Part shown: in pieces, positions 43,040 through 57,500 of the stretch
Layout: every line of letters starts with the position of its first letter
How positions within the stretch are numbered: the stretch's first letter is position 1
Assembly (NCBI GenBank): GCA_947683625.1
Contig: CANTUR010000282.1
Location: forward strand, 682,001 to 746,000
Reading direction: 5' to 3'
DNA length: 64,000 nt
Origin: Mallotus nudiflorus
Taxonomy: Eukaryota; Streptophyta; Magnoliopsida; Malpighiales; Euphorbiaceae
Notes under the pieces: generated by a model
What the model was told of the DNA's origin: nothing
Database searches by the model: none
The model's input: only the letters and a program-made list of their open reading frames with translations
Position numbers and translations under genes: made by a program

Positions 43040-45033
43040 ATGCAGTTGATGCCTCAAGATGACTCTGTGACTGCTGGGCCCTTCAAATTTGGTGAGAAGC
43101 AAGAGTTCAGGCCAACACACAGACTTGAAGATGTGGAGCCAAACCATGTTCATGTTGTCAGTAAAGGAACTAGTACCCTCAAGACCTTTGCTAATGGACT
43201 AAATGCTTTATCAGGTCCTACTCTAGTTGGGTTCAGGGTCTACTTGGTTTGCTTTTCTGTTTGGTCATCTCTTGGGTTTGTTTCTCTGGGTACTGGTTTC
43301 ATGTTTGTTCGCGGAGGTGTTTTTGTTTTAGAGTTCAGTTCTCTTTTTGTTGTGGTTCCAGTTAGTTGTAGTGCTGTGGTTTTGTTGTTTGTCATTTTTT
43401 TTCTTTTTGGGTTTGCTCTGTAAGTCAGAATTGGCTTTTCTCTTTGGTTCTTTTTGGTTTACGGATGGGTTGTTCTAGTTTTTTGTTTGCTTTGCTACTG
43501 GTTTATTTTTGTATCCCTTTTTTTTTTTATAAGCAAATAATCGTTTTATTACAATGTGAGGGGAGAAACGTGCATGAACTTGATGATCTATTGCTAATGC
43601 ATCTTCTGTTTTAATTTGTCAGGAGTTGGGATACTTTCAACCCCTTATGCACTAGCATCAGCAGGATGGTTGAGCTTAATTCTTCTTTTTATCATTTCAG
43701 TTTCAGCTTTCTACACAGGAATATTGATCAAAAGAAGCATGGAGGCTGATTCAAAAATAAAAAATTATCTTGACATAGGAGAGCGGGCATTTGGTAATAA
43801 AGGAAGAATATTCATACAAATTTTGATATACATGGAGCAGTTCTTAATCGCAACAGGGTTCTTGATTCTTGAAGGAGATAACTTGCAAAACTTGTTCCAT
43901 AATGTGCATATTGAAGTTGCAGGTGTTCATATTGGTGGAAGACAATGTTTTGTTCTACTTGTAGCACTGATTATCTTACCTACTGTTTGGTTAGATGATT
44001 TGAGTGTCCTCGCTTATATATCTGCTACTGGGGTTTTAGCTACTGCTATAACTCTTGGTTCAGTTTTCTGTGTTGGAGCCTTTGATGGAGTCGGGTTTCA
44101 CCAGAAAGGAAATTTATTTCATTGGGAAGGAATACCTCTTGCTATTAGCTTGTATGCATTTTGTTATGGTTCACACCCGGTGTTTCCTACTCTTTACACT
44201 TCCATGAAAAAGAAGCATCAATTCTCTAATGTAAGCCACCTTTTGATTTGTTCTTTTTTGTTTTTTTGTATTTGTTTTTTTTGTTTTTTTATTTGATGGT
44301 TAAATATCTAGTAGCCATATGGGCCGGAATATAATGGTGTTCGTACTGAATAAACACCATAAAAAGAAAAACTCTCACTACACTTGATTTTCCATACACA
44401 TAAAACTCAAACTTGATATCTTATACAATAGTTTTTGTTTTTTTCTTTAAATGCCCTTTTCTTGCATTCAAGTATTGGACAGAATTGTTTACAGGTTTTG
44501 AATATTTTTGGTTTCAGGTTCTTCTAATTTGCTTCATTGTATCTACCTTCAACAATGCATCAATGGCAATCGTTAGTTACAAGATGTTCGGTTCAAAGAT
44601 TCAATCTTCCATAACCTTAAACCTCCCGACCGACAAGTTAAGCTCAAAAATAGCAATATACACTACTTTGGTGAATCCCATATCAAAATATGCATTACTT
44701 GTTATACCAATAGTAGATGCAACCAGTATTTGGTTTCCATGGAAGGTCAGCAAAAAGGTCTTCAACATCCTCGTTGGTACTACGTTACTGATCTGTAGCG
44801 TAGTTGTAGCCTTAACTGTTCCTTTCTTTGGCTATCTGATGGCTCTGGTTGGAGCATTCTTAACTCTCACAGCTTCAATTATATTTCCAAGTTTATGTTA
44901 CTTGAAGATCACAGGCAACCTCAGAAAATATGGGTGTGAAGTGGTAATAATATGGGGAATTATAGTACTAGGTGTTATTGTTGTTATTTCTGGTACATAT
45001 AGTTCTATCTCGCAAATTGTAGGCCATTTGTAA
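43040..45033 (+). CDS. Vacuolar-type amino acid transporter, AVT1 family
   Basis: Three exons: 43040-43214, 43623-44230, 44518-45033, joined at GT...AG introns of 408 and 287 bases that are T-rich, giving 432 amino acids. Family (Aa_trans, AAAP superfamily): multi-pass carriers that move amino acids, in the AVT1 group across the tonoplast. Seen: a hydrophilic N-terminus of about 55 residues; LNALSGVGILSTPYALASAGW spanning the first junction, the signature of the group; about ten or eleven hydrophobic segments; LPTVWLDDLSVLAYISATGV; YGSHPVFPTLYTSMK; TLNLPTDKLSSKIAIYTTLV and NPISKYALLV in exon 3; an end at ISQIVGHL. No stop or frameshift. Start choice: an in-frame TAG at 43031 precedes ATG 43040; ATG 43049 is an alternative. 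A further 5' exon cannot be excluded, since some AVT1 proteins have longer N-termini. Substrate not deducible. Confidence 0.88.
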
Positions 45034-45722
45034 TGATCAATGTTATATCATGAAATGTTTTTTCGTTTGGATAATAATTAATACCGCAGGCTATGACAGC
45101 ACTGTTATGATTCTACGAGAAATTTTAAAATTGTTCTCCCTTTTCAATTATATTCCTTTATATTATCACAGTTGCTACACCTATAATATGCATAGTGGAT
45201 CACACTAATTTAATCTGCATTGTGAGGGCAAATCCCATATAGTGAATCACAAAAAGTTGGCAGCATCATTTCTAGGCCTGTTCAACCGCTATGATATGAT
45301 AAAGAGAATTTGAATTAGTGATATTTACACAGTTCCATGAATGTGATGGCATTGTCTAATAAACTGAAAGTGCCAAAAGGAATGGCTTAACCGTGAAAAA
45401 AATTCATTAACTCCAATATTGTAAAGACAATTCCAATTTGATTGCTATTTTTAATTGTTATATGCATCATTGTAAATGCTCTTATATTAGAAGCCACTAC
45501 ACTAATCATATAATTTATTTTTGTCAAATTTTCTTCGGTATTCAACAATTCAAAACTAACTGAATAGATTTTATAAAAAAAATTAATAATAATTCAGTAT
45601 ATTTTTTCATATACAATACTCAAATTTGAAACATTATTTATCATAGTCCTGCAATTAAAATAATTACTCAATTTATCATAATAATGTAACTTCAACAATC
45701 ACATAAGACATGTAAGAAAAAA

Positions 45723-45777
<55 letters not shown>

Positions 45778-46298
45778 GATTTTTTACTTTGCCAAAAATG
45801 AATTCACAAGGACATGATGATGGCACCAAATTTTGTTTCCTCATTGGATCCCAAAGAAACACATCTCTGTGACCTATGGCAAACATAAATAACAAAATGG
45901 CTTATTTTAGACCATAAATACCATTAAAAAAAAAAAGAGCATGAATGATTGAAAATCACAAATGTTATATAGGAAGAAAATAAAATTTGAAATTTTTTTA
46001 TTTTTATAAAGTTCATTTAATTTAATGTGAATTAGTCAAATTTTTGTAATTATTAAATATCTAAATTTTAGTTAATTATTAAAAAAACTAAAATTAAGAG
46101 TAAGTATTCAGTGGTTCAAATTGAACCAAGCTCTTTGCATCAGTGTGCTTGCAATATTTTAATCTTTGTAATTTCAATTTTATGAAAATTGGTCTAATCG
46201 ATAGAATTTTTCTTATATTTTGAATTTTTGTAATATATATATATATATATATTGCATGCCTCTTACATATGGTGCATGTGTCTTGCCAAAAATTTTAA

Positions 46299-46346
<48 letters not shown>

Positions 46347-46541
46347 CAATGTTCATGCCTATTGCATATGAGGTAAACACTAATCACTGGGCTGCTTGCT
46401 AATATATATCTATGTTTCTTATACCATTTAAATCAACAGATATTGCTAAACATAATCTTTTGCTAACGGAGAAATTTTTCAATTTCGACATGCAACATTT
46501 TATAAATATTAAATAACTAATGATAATACTCATTGAATAAC

Positions 46542-46593
<52 letters not shown>

Positions 46594-47281
46594 ATTTTGT
46601 GTACATGTGAAGTTATATTTAAATATCGAAAAAAAAAATTCTTCTTTAAAATACAAAATGAAAAGTGAAGACAATGAACGTCACTAATTTTTGCTCGATG
46701 TTATTGGCTACTTAAAAAAAAATGCTACCGCGCGTTAACAAATTTAAACCTTTATAATTTGATAAAAGTGCTTTTACCACTTGGTTAACATCCGAGTAAA
46801 TAATTAGATGAAATAGTACTTTTTCTGCATTAAAAAATTATTTACAACTGAAATTAGTTGATATATATGAATTGTTATTGCTTAAGTCATTAATTGATTT
46901 TGAACGATTACATATGCAGTAACGTTAAATTAGTTAAAAATTTACATTTTACATTGTGCTGTTATCACTTATACTGTACATTAAAATTTTAGAAATTCAA
47001 AAATTATTTAATTTTCATTTGCTAGTTGGATTGCTGGCTTCTCGAAAGTGAAAACTCAAATCTTAAACATATAGGAAGGAAGCTTACCAGATTTGTCAAT
47101 AAGTAAGCTTACCAGATTTGTTAGATTGCATCGCATGTGGATAAGTGTTGGGGTTAATAAAACTAACATGACACATGCCGCTAATGGAGGCATGAGAAGA
47201 AACATAATAGAGAAGGGAAAGCATATCGTAACTTTGAAAATTGGAGTAGGTTCGCATTTTGTGGCAGACCATTTTTTCAGA
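45034..47281. other. AT-rich intergenic region with microsatellites
   Basis: No gene supported. Simple repeats: (TA)n at 45727-45776, (TA)n at 46231-46251, (AAT)n at 46300-46344, (TA)n at 46544-46591. At 47079-47120 AAGCTTACCAGATTTGT is duplicated. A stretch at 47093-47290 is open on both strands and less AT-rich, but shows no recognisable protein. Confidence 0.6.
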
Positions 47282-47795
47282 AATGGTTGATTATATAATT
47301 TTTCAGTCATGTGGATATTAACTTATAAGTTAGCAGTCAAGATGATCATTTTTTAAGACTTTCTGAAATATTCAGGCACCAATGCCTGTACATTGTCGAA
47401 TGTCAAAGCATACAGTCGTCAATGATGGCTTGCAACTTGCAACGGTGTATTGGATGGATAAAAAAGCATAATTGTAGCTCCATGCACGAGACGAGATCCG
47501 AATTTTATGACAAATTGTAAAATATAAATATTGTAAAGTACAAAATTTATTTTCAAAAATAATAGTAAATTTTTAGCAGGGCAGTTATTATTTTTAATCC
47601 AACATGTTAAATTAAAATAATGGAAGTCCAATTTGTTTGTTTCTTTTCTTGAGGCACTATGCAATGTATAATATCAAAAAATAAAAATTAAAAGTTACTG
47701 TCAAACAGACAAATAGCATGTGCACATATCGATTGGATCATATAAGATTATTTAAACCCCAAATAAGCATGACTAAGTTGAATTTTAGATAGACT
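47282..47795. repeat. Dispersed repeat copy 1
   Basis: About 510 bases that recur, diverged, at 49766-50210 and in part at 61000-61175. Shared landmarks: TTTTTCAGTCATGTGGATAT, AAGACTTTCTGAAATAT, ATGTGCACATAT. Confidence 0.75.
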
Positions 47796-49765
47796 GGATT
47801 CAGTTCATTTATTGTGATGTATAATTTATATTTCACGAACTACAGACAAACTAAAACCATATAAGAATGTAAATTATTAGTTAAAATTGTTCATTAAAAA
47901 TTAAAGATAAATTTACTATAAAATTATAATATTTCTACTAAACATAAAAGAAAAACTATCGGTATGATTTATAAATCTGGCAAATAGATGATCCCACTTA
48001 CTAATATCTTTTTAACAATTATTATAAATTATTAATTAGCATAAAGGGAGAAAAGAGATAGGGTTCGAATCTTATATTCATATCTTTTACTACTTAAGTC
48101 ACTCGTAAGTGACTATCATTTAATGATATATTTTGTTTTAAAAAAATAATGAATATATGTTTTAAAAACAGTAAACATGTATTTCAAACGAGATAATATT
48201 TCTTATCGTAAGGAATAATAATTACCTTTTGTCCTTAATTTTTATAACTATATAAATAAAAAAATTATTTTCAAATTACAAATATTTAAATTATTGTATG
48301 ATAAATTTATCTAGTACATTTTAGATTTTTAATTTCATTAATTTAATTAATTATTAAAAAATTTAAAAATTTAATTTAATTAATATTATAAATAATTAAC
48401 AAAAAAATTATTTACAAATTAAAAATATTTAAATTATTACACAATAAATTTATCTAATACATTTTAAATTATAAATTCCATTAATTTAATTAATTATTAA
48501 AAATAACCACCCACCGTTCACACAACCACCCTTTAATTTCCTTCTCCATACACACTATCCCTATATGGCTATGATATATAGACCTGACAATGTAGATGAT
48601 GTCACTTATTGATGTAATTTTTTTTTTCCTGATGAACATGTGAGTAGTTGATGTGTGAGAAGAAAAAGGAACAAACTTCCTAAGAGCATCTTCAACCAAC
48701 TGCAAAATACAATAAATTTGAGCGCAATTTCTCTTCAATAAAGAGGTAAAAGGCACATCATTTTGCCTTGGATGAACACCGCACAAGTTTCGCACACTGT
48801 TCACCAACGGCAATTGTTCCTTTTTTTAATTTCAATAACAATTTTTTTATTTATAAAATTTAAATATATTATTCATTTTAATTTTAATTTATATTATATT
48901 TATTATATTATTACTAAATGCATATAAATTTAATTTAATTTTTTTGACTTAAATAACATTAATATTATCATTTAATTGATATTCATATTACATTTTACAA
49001 TACATTAATTGAGTATATGTCAAAAAATATTATAATTTAAATGTTTAAATTAGTAATAATATGCTTGTCTATTTTTAAAATTTAATTAACAATTGTAATA
49101 GACTTTTTTAATGTTATAATGTAATTTTATGTTTATTTAGTAAATTTATTTTAATCTCTTTTAATTCTCTTCATGTATTATATTATCTTAATTTTAAAAT
49201 AATTATGGACGTATTTATAACTATAAAGTAAAATATGTGTGTTAATTTTAAATATATTAAATTTTATTATAAATAAATATATGAATGTATATGGTAAATA
49301 TTAAATAAAATATGAGTGTAATATGTAAAATATATAAATAATATAACATAATATTAAATAAGTTATAAATTGGAATATGTAAAAAATATTTTTTTAAAAG
49401 TTGAAAATGAAATAATGAATTTGAATAAATTTATTGTAACAGCTATAATTTAGAGTAAAATTTTTTGTACTTTGAAGTTAAATATTGAAAATAGCCCAAA
49501 CTTTTCTTTTCATTTCAATTTATCTTTACTGAATTTTTAATTCAATTGAGTCTCAAATTTTTACATTTTTAAATTAACATTCGTTAGATTTAAATAAAAT
49601 TTTTATAAAATTATTGTTAAATCAATATATTTTAAATTTAAATTTTTTAAATTTTAATTTCGTGAGGTTGCCCTAGATGTTGTAAGTTACCACGTGAAAC
49701 TTTGTCCTTATTTTATGTAGTTTTATGATCTCTACGATACTTTCACCAGGACTAAATTTCCTTAC
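47796..49765. other. AT-rich intergenic region
   Basis: No gene supported. 48245-48365 and 48388-48503 are a tandem duplication of about 143-base period (ACAAATATTTAAATTATT and TTAATTTAATTAATTATTAAAAA). A sequence GAGCATCTTCAACCAACTGCA at 48684 resembles the ends of some plant miniature transposons. Confidence 0.5.
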
Positions 49766-50210
49766 CAGTTGATTATATTATTTTTCAGTCATGTGGATAT
49801 CAACTTAGGAAGGCCAACCTGATTTCTTTCTTTCTTTTATTTTTTTAAGACTTTCTGAAATATATAGGCACCAATACCCACACAGTCACAGGTTAACACA
49901 TAGAATCATACATTGTACTTGCAGCTCTATGCACGATATCCTAATTTTGTGACAAATTGTCTATGTATATATACAGAGAGTAAAGCACAAAATTTAATTT
50001 TAATAATAATTTTTTTGGTAGGCAGATATTATTTATAATGCAGCATGTTAGATTAAAATAGAGGAAGACCACCTTGTTTATTCCTTGAGGAACTATGTAA
50101 TGGATAACATCAAAAAATTAATGTGAAACCGACAAACATCATGTGCACATATAAAGTGGATCATTTAAATTATTTAAACTGTAAACAACCTGAATCAAGT
50201 TAAATTTTAA
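49766..50210. repeat. Dispersed repeat copy 2
   Basis: Direct-orientation relative of 47282-47795, with indels. Confidence 0.7.
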
Positions 50211-51667
50211 TACAGTAATAATTTAATATTGTTGTTGTTTTTTTTTTTTTTTTTGTTATTTGGTTACTTTTTTCTTTTTTCGAACCACAATAGTTGTATG
50301 GGTACTCATGTAGGATCATATACACTGACCAAAAAATAATAATAATAACAATGTTGGATCATATACGTGAACATTTAACAAAAGAAATACATAAATAAAA
50401 TATTTTTTCCTACATCATATTTATAATTTGAGTAATTCATCAATTCATTTGTGCAATTAACAAATCTTGTTGAGGTGATTCCTCTTCACCATTTGCACTG
50501 TAATGTCATAAATTCATATTTTCATACTTTTTTTTTTTGAAAAATTTTACCTTTATATTTCAATCTCTCTACCTACTATGCAACTGATTTTATGTTCAAA
50601 CTTTCAAATGAACGATTAAAAAATTAAATATGACACAAAAATTAAAGTACAATGTAACATCTCTAAAATCCATATAATGTAAGATTTTTAAAACATCATT
50701 TTTTATTGTTGAGAGCTCAAGCATCAAGGGGTCATTACTAATGGCAGGTTGGGAAACAAAATAATTTATTCTTTTACAATGGGGCTAATATTTGACAAAG
50801 AGAGTTCAATATTTTTTACAAATTAATTAAACTTAAGTCATTGGCATTTTTCTTTGAAAAACTTAATTAGAATATAACTCATAATCAATCTTGTTGTCCC
50901 AAACTAAGCGATAAAGTAAGCATCCATACTTGGAAACTAGAAGCACTTAAGTTCACATTGTTGATGAAAATAAAGGTCAAATACAATTTTTATTATGAGT
51001 TTCAATTATTTCAGAATTTGGGTAATTGTAGATTTATAAGTTTGTAAAGTAAACATCAATGCTTGAAAACTAGAAGCACTTAAATTCATGTCGAAATATT
51101 TTTTTTAAGGAAATTTAAACTCCTTACTTATTTACACCAAGAGATATTGGTAAATATATTTTTGTTAGGGAAGAATTTTTCCAACATTCAACATTTTATA
51201 TTTAAATATTAAATAATTGATGATAACATACTCAGTTAATAAATATTAAATATTACATATATCAATTTTGTTTAGATGTGAAGTGATATTTAAATGTAGA
51301 AAAAAAATTTTAAGAAAAAAAATGAACCCTTTCATCCATTCAAAATTAAAAATATATATTAGTAAAAGATAATATAAACTAAACTGTAATAAAAGATATC
51401 AACATAAATTTTATTATCGTAAAATTTTTTGTTAATATTTTTTAATTGTTTTCACAAATTTTTTTTAATTTACAATTAAATATCCATAACTTTATTTAAT
51501 GAGTTTAATTAGTTGTAAACTGACTCTAAATAATTGTAATAATAATTGTCAAAATGTCAAATGTGAACACATGGATACATGAACGATGGACTGCAATGGT
51601 GCATTCAATGCGAAGCATAATTGTAACTCTAAGCAAGCATGATATCTTAACTTTGTGACTATATATA
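50211..51667. other. AT-rich intergenic region
   Basis: No gene supported. 50930-51090 contains a short internal duplication (CTTGGAAACTAGAAGCACTTAA near 50930 and again near 51063). 51540-51660 matches, diverged, part of the dispersed repeat near 47400-47510. Confidence 0.5.
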
Positions 51668-53459
51668 TGTTACTATCCGAATCTAGGATATATGATCGGC
51701 CCTAAAAAATGAAAAAATTTAAAATTATCAAAATTTATAGTAAATATTAAAAGAAAAATGCGAAATATTTTATTTTTAAAATTTTATAATGCAATAATTA
51801 AATCATGATATACATTATCAAATTAATTTTTTTTAATTTAAAAAAATCATACTATCATCATGTATAATATAGTAATAATCAGTTATACAAAATAATATCT
51901 CAATGCATAAATTTCAAATACATACTATTCAAATTAAAATATGCAGTTATACAATTTCTCTACTACGGTACACGGATACTATTACAAACATAAACTATGT
52001 AGACCTATATAAAACAACCAGTGAATAAACTACTTGGCGTAGGGAAGCAGGTCTAATAGAAGACTTCCAAACTCCTGAAAAAAAATTAAAGGGAATTAGA
52101 CCTTACTAAGTAAGCTAATAAAATAAATGAATGTGGTTTAAAAATCTTTTTTAAAATAGATTTTTATGAAAATATAATATATTTATAATTTTATTCAAAT
52201 CATTTGATATACATATAAGAAATTCATTTTTTAAAAGGGAGAAATAATTTTTTTAATTCTTTTAAAACATTAGTATAAAAACTAGGTGGAACCCTCGTTC
52301 TCAATTCTAATAGTCATTCGGCTCACTTATATCTAAAACTGTCGAATCCCGAGAACAAAACATCACTAGGATGCACAATCGCAGTCACGTCGCTTAATCC
52401 AATATCATTGATAGTGTTCGAGAGCAAAACATCATCAAACCATCAACCCTAGTGATTTATTAAATATAATCAAATATTATATTACTAGCGATGTCTGAAA
52501 GCAAAATATCACCAGACCTTCAACCCCAGTACTACAATCAATGTAACCCAATATTTTACCAGTTCACACACGGTCCTGATGAAACCTATCAGGTAGCCCG
52601 TTTTACTATAGTTTATTTGAAATAAAATGAAGATAAATAAAACAAGAAAAATTACAATAAATAAAAATAAAATAAACCAACTATAAATTAAGTCATACAA
52701 CATCATTTAAAGAATACCGACTTGAATCTATGAAATTTAAATTCATCAGAATTTTGTGTATATAATTTGAAAACCTAACAAACAAATCGAATATTAACTT
52801 ACAAAATGGATGCATTCCTCTGCTACGTCGTGTTCGACCTCGATTGATAGATGCAATCGGAGGGGCGGCTAAATGACAGAAAATAAAAATGATAATAAAA
52901 AATATAAAAACTCTAACTTCTAGAATTTTTAAGGAAGACTCGACTTGAACCCAGAATTCAAAACTTATGATCGACTCGATGCCACGTTTGTCATGACCTA
53001 AACCAGGGCCATGACTGACGCTAGGAAACGGGAATTCTTTCAAATCCGGAATCCATAGCAAGCCTTAGAAAAATAAAATCATGCAATACATAAATAAAAA
53101 ATACGACAGAATTGAAATTTTTTGAATCAATATATAAAAATGGATAATCAATATCTTTTCATAAATAACTATATATTCATACAGTGATAAAATACAATTC
53201 TCAGAGTATAAAGTATCAAACAAAACAATACTCTTCTGATGCAATAACACTACTACTGTAGTTTCTTGAATACAAATCAGAGTTCAAAATATACATTTAC
53301 ATAAAATAGTAGGGACGGAAGAATATCGGCAAAGAACTCTATTACTAAGGTCTGACGATATAGGATCTCCTAAAAAAATAATTGAGGGGAAGTCAGACCT
53401 TACTGAGTGAATTATTATACTATATATACATGCAATCTAATAATATCCAGTCAAGCATT

Positions 53460-53519
<60 letters not shown>
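53460..53519. repeat. (TA)n microsatellite
   Basis: About 60 bases of TA dinucleotides. Confidence 0.95.
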
Positions 53520-53521
<2 letters not shown>

Positions 53522-56500
53522 TATACATGCATTTCACACAATGTCAAACTCTGCTTTTATAAATTTAATAAATGCAGAAAACATTTATTTTAATACATGA
53601 AGGATCAAATAAAACCCTATTAATCGCAACCTCAATCAACCATATCATTATTCTAGTCATATAGGCTCACTTAAATCCAAATAGATCACTTATTCCATTC
53701 TGGACAGTAGACTGGCCCCGAAACACTAAGTCAACTGAGCTCCAGCAATCTGACTATCAGTGTGATTGGCCTCGAGACACCTGGTCAACCGAGCTCCAAC
53801 AATCACACCATCAATCACATCACATCTCAATCAAATCACTCATATCATTTTCAATCAAATCATAATACCACAAATGATTCTCATTCAACCCTAAATTTAT
53901 CGCACTGGCACTGCACGGTCCTAGTGCTGCCCACTATGAAGCACATTCTATTGATATCCTTCATTTAAAAAAATAAATCATACATCCAAAAAATAAATAA
54001 TGTAGGATGACTTCATACTAGCAAAATAAACCATATATATACCAAAAATATACTTAAAATAAATTAAGTATATTTCAAGTATATATATGTAAAATAAATT
54101 CAAATCAATCATGAAATATACTAAAATAAACCTATAATATACTAAAAACATGTTAGGTTTAAATCAATAATAAAACATGCATTTGTTTGGAATTATATAA
54201 AAAAATATACCAAAAATATACTTAAAAACAATTTAAGTATAAATCAATAATATGACATGTATTTATTTAGGAATATACCTAAAATATACTGAAAATATAC
54301 CTAAAGTATACTAATCGTTTAATAAAATAATTATGAATAAATATACATTTAAAACATGTATATATACTAAAATATACTAAAAATAAACCTAATTATTTAG
54401 TATACATATATAAAAAATAAACCCTAAATATACCAAAGATATATTAAATGGATATAGAAAATATGCAGACATATACATTAAAATATACTAAAAATAAACT
54501 GGAATCATACCAAATCATATTATAAATTAAATTGCTTTTAAAAACATATAATGAAAATGAAAAATCCTAAGTCATACATCTTATATGCAATACATATATA
54601 TACAATATAATAACTCACTGATTAACACTCCATGAGACAGACTTAGTAGGCCTAGTCCGTTAGGCCTCGGTGTCGGTGTAGCTAGAAAAAGAAAATAACA
54701 ACAACAATCAGAATAACTTTTAATATCAGCTAAAACGCAAAATTAAATTCTAAATTCAATCAAAATGCACATTTAATTCAATATTCCAAAATTTACATAA
54801 ACTAAAAATATTTATAAAAATTATATAGTAATCCCAAAAATTAATTTCTCAACACCAAAATTAATAACCATATATAATAATAATAATAATTTAACCCAAT
54901 TCATAATTTATATAATTTATTTTTGAAAATTCACTAAATAATAATAAAATATTAAAAAATTCACAAAAATTAAAATAAATCCCAAAAATTAAAATAAAAA
55001 TATAAACATGTAGATTAAGCTACCAAGATCAAATTTTGTGAAGGAAACTTGAGTGACTCATCAAGATCAAGTTTAAAAAAATGGAAAACTCAAAAACTAA
55101 AAAACTAAAATTCACAAAAACTCAAGAAATGGACGTTTTGAGCTCAAACCGAAACTAGATTAGTACTCACCAGTGTTAGAGGAGAAGAAAGAGATCGGAA
55201 GATCAAGAAACGGTGGCCGAAAGTGATGGAGGCACAGTGATAGGGAAAGAATCGGACGGTGCAAGGAGGGAGATGAAGTCTCTATGACATTTTTTTTTTA
55301 GCTCACGTTTCTTTTTTTATGTGATGCTGTGTGTGTGTTTGGTGTTTTAGTATATGTAATGCATGTATGTATGTGATCATACATGGCATGCATGTGTGTG
55401 TATATATATATATATATATATTAATAAAACTTTATATTGTAATAATAATACTTTATGTTAAATAATTCTCCACCACATATTTTCACACATATATAAATAT
55501 ATAGACACATACACACATCACATAATAATATACACATAAAATAACACTTAAAAATAACATTTAAATAACCATGTACTAAATTAATGTTATTAAAATAATA
55601 GTATTCGAAAATAATAAATATTCACAATGAAATTTAGGCGTACAAAATAATAAGTTTCAAAATAATATATTTACGTAGAAAATTCAATTAAACCTAAAAT
55701 AATAATTATTAATTACAAAATAGTAAAATAATTAAATATAACTTTTAAATTTTATTAACACTGCATATCTTATTATTTAATAAAATAATTTAAAAATCAG
55801 GGTTATTACAACGTTTTACGAGAAATCTACCGAAAATTTGACAGAATCTCCTATGTAAAATGGACATCTCTCTACTAATAGTAGAACCGATTCTGAAAGA
55901 AAAACACACTTTTAAAAACTTTATAATAGCTCAACACCTCGAGTTGAGACCCCGAACTACTAAATTTCCAACCGAGGTTCACAATATGCGATAAAAAATA
56001 AATATTAAATAAAAATATATTAAAATTCTTAAAAATCCACAAAAATAATTAAAATGCCACAATATAACTTATTTAAACCTCACAACACTAAATATATTAT
56101 AAAATTAGTTAAAAACCCATTTAATCACAAAAATAGTAAATAATTTATTATTTGAATATAATTTTTGAAAATTAGTATTAATTAGTTAAAAATAGTAAAT
56201 AATTTATAAAAATTATTTTAATATCCTAAAAAATTATAAAATCATTTAAAACATATTATTTAACTATATTTTTAACAAAATTACACAATTAACCTATAAT
56301 TCCAAAAATCACATAATACTAATAATTTCTCAAAAATTATATAAATTCACTAAAAATTAATTTATTAATACCAAAATTACTAACTTAAATTACTAACACT
56401 AACTAACTTAAATTTTCACCCAAAATAATTAATTAATAACATTAACAAAAATTCATTTTATATTATTAAAATATTCAAAAATACCCATTATTCAAATTAA

Positions 56501-57003
56501 ATAAAAAAATACACAAAATTTATTTTTGAGAAGCTTGAGCTATTCTAAACAACATTACTAAAGAGAAAATCCATGTATCAAAACCAAAAATTAAATAAAA
56601 ATATAAAACCCTAAATGAACATAAACAAAAATCTTGCTAGAACTCAAAACTAAGGGAGATTGAGCTTCAATGGAGCTTAGAAATGGACTCACTGTAGCTC
56701 AAGGAGTCCAACAAGCTCAAGAGCACAAGCTAGGTCCACCGGAGTCAACACCAGCAATGTGAGCTTCCTCTCGGCTGCTGTTGCTTCACCTGAGTTCCGG
56801 CGGCTTAAGGTGAGGTCAGCAGCGACGGTCGACATCCAGAGGAAGGAGGAAGATGATGGTAGTGAGTGGTGGTGGTTTGGCGAGGCGTGGGTGGCTTTGG
56901 GTTTGTACAATGACAATAAGAAAATGGGAAGCAGAGGAGAAAAGAAAAGAAGAAGAAAGGAAGGGTGGGTACGGGTTGACTGAATTTTTTACTATTCTTT
57001 ACA

Positions 57004-57005
<2 letters not shown>

Positions 57006-57052
<47 letters not shown>
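57006..57052. repeat. (TA)n microsatellite
   Basis: About 46 bases of TA dinucleotides. Confidence 0.95.
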
Positions 57053-57056
<4 letters not shown>

Positions 57057-57208
57057 ACACACATAAGTACACATAATATAATATAATACTAATAACATAC
57101 AATAATACTAGAATAACCCTAGTTAGAATAATAACATTAATAACAATAGAAATAATAATAACAATAATCAATAACAAAAATAATAATAAAATAATGCACA
57201 TGCACACT

Positions 57209-57209
57209 A

Positions 57210-57262
<53 letters not shown>
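57209..57262. repeat. (TAA)n microsatellite
   Basis: Eighteen TAA-type trinucleotides. Another (TA)n tract follows at 57458-57491. Confidence 0.95.
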
Positions 57263-57263
<1 letters not shown>

Positions 57264-57455
57264 GTATCATTAATATTTTTAAATACTAGAGTTCCCGAAT
57301 AAATTATTTTACATAAGTAAAACTTTTAAAATAAAATAAATGAAAAATATACACAATTAATAGTAATATATAAATAAAAATAAAAATTTTATTAACATTG
57401 TATATCTTAAAATATATTTATATTATTTAAAATATCGGTCATTGCAATATATATA

Positions 57456-57496
<41 letters not shown>

Positions 57497-57500
57497 CACA

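Larger units (their letters stand above)
51668..57446 (-). repeat. Decayed long-LTR-like repeats, possibly chromovirus remnants
   Basis: Two sequences start alike on the minus strand: TGTAATAACCCTGATTTTT at 55810 and TGCAATGACCGATATTTT at 57446, and stay similar for at least the next 70 bases and again around purine-rich stretches (55160-55290 and 56690-56985). The first may end at 51668 (TGTTACTATCC on the plus strand, a near-inverse of its start). Inside are tandem units: 52310-52530 (about three copies of AGCAAAACATCACCAG type) and 53690-53810 (two copies with GTCAACTGAGCTCCAGCAATC type). Long LTRs starting TGTAATAACCC are common in plant chromoviruses, so remnants of these are likely. No coding domain is seen. 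Confidence 0.35.

Noticed and set aside
45692..45895. Open frames containing runs of Tyr-Ile
   Set aside because: Products of (TA)n microsatellites; the same holds for frames at 53382, 56853, 56992 and 57439.
47056..47310. Possible small protein on either strand
   Set aside because: Open on both strands with no recognisable domain, start context or neighbour support; left as intergenic.
48057..48075. GGGTTCGAATC resembling a tRNA B box, possibly a tRNA or SINE
   Set aside because: No A box at the right distance and no cloverleaf arms.
56689..56983. GC-richer stretch open on both strands
   Set aside because: Lies in the LTR-like repeat region, matches a similar purine-rich block at 55160-55290, and has no known protein motif.
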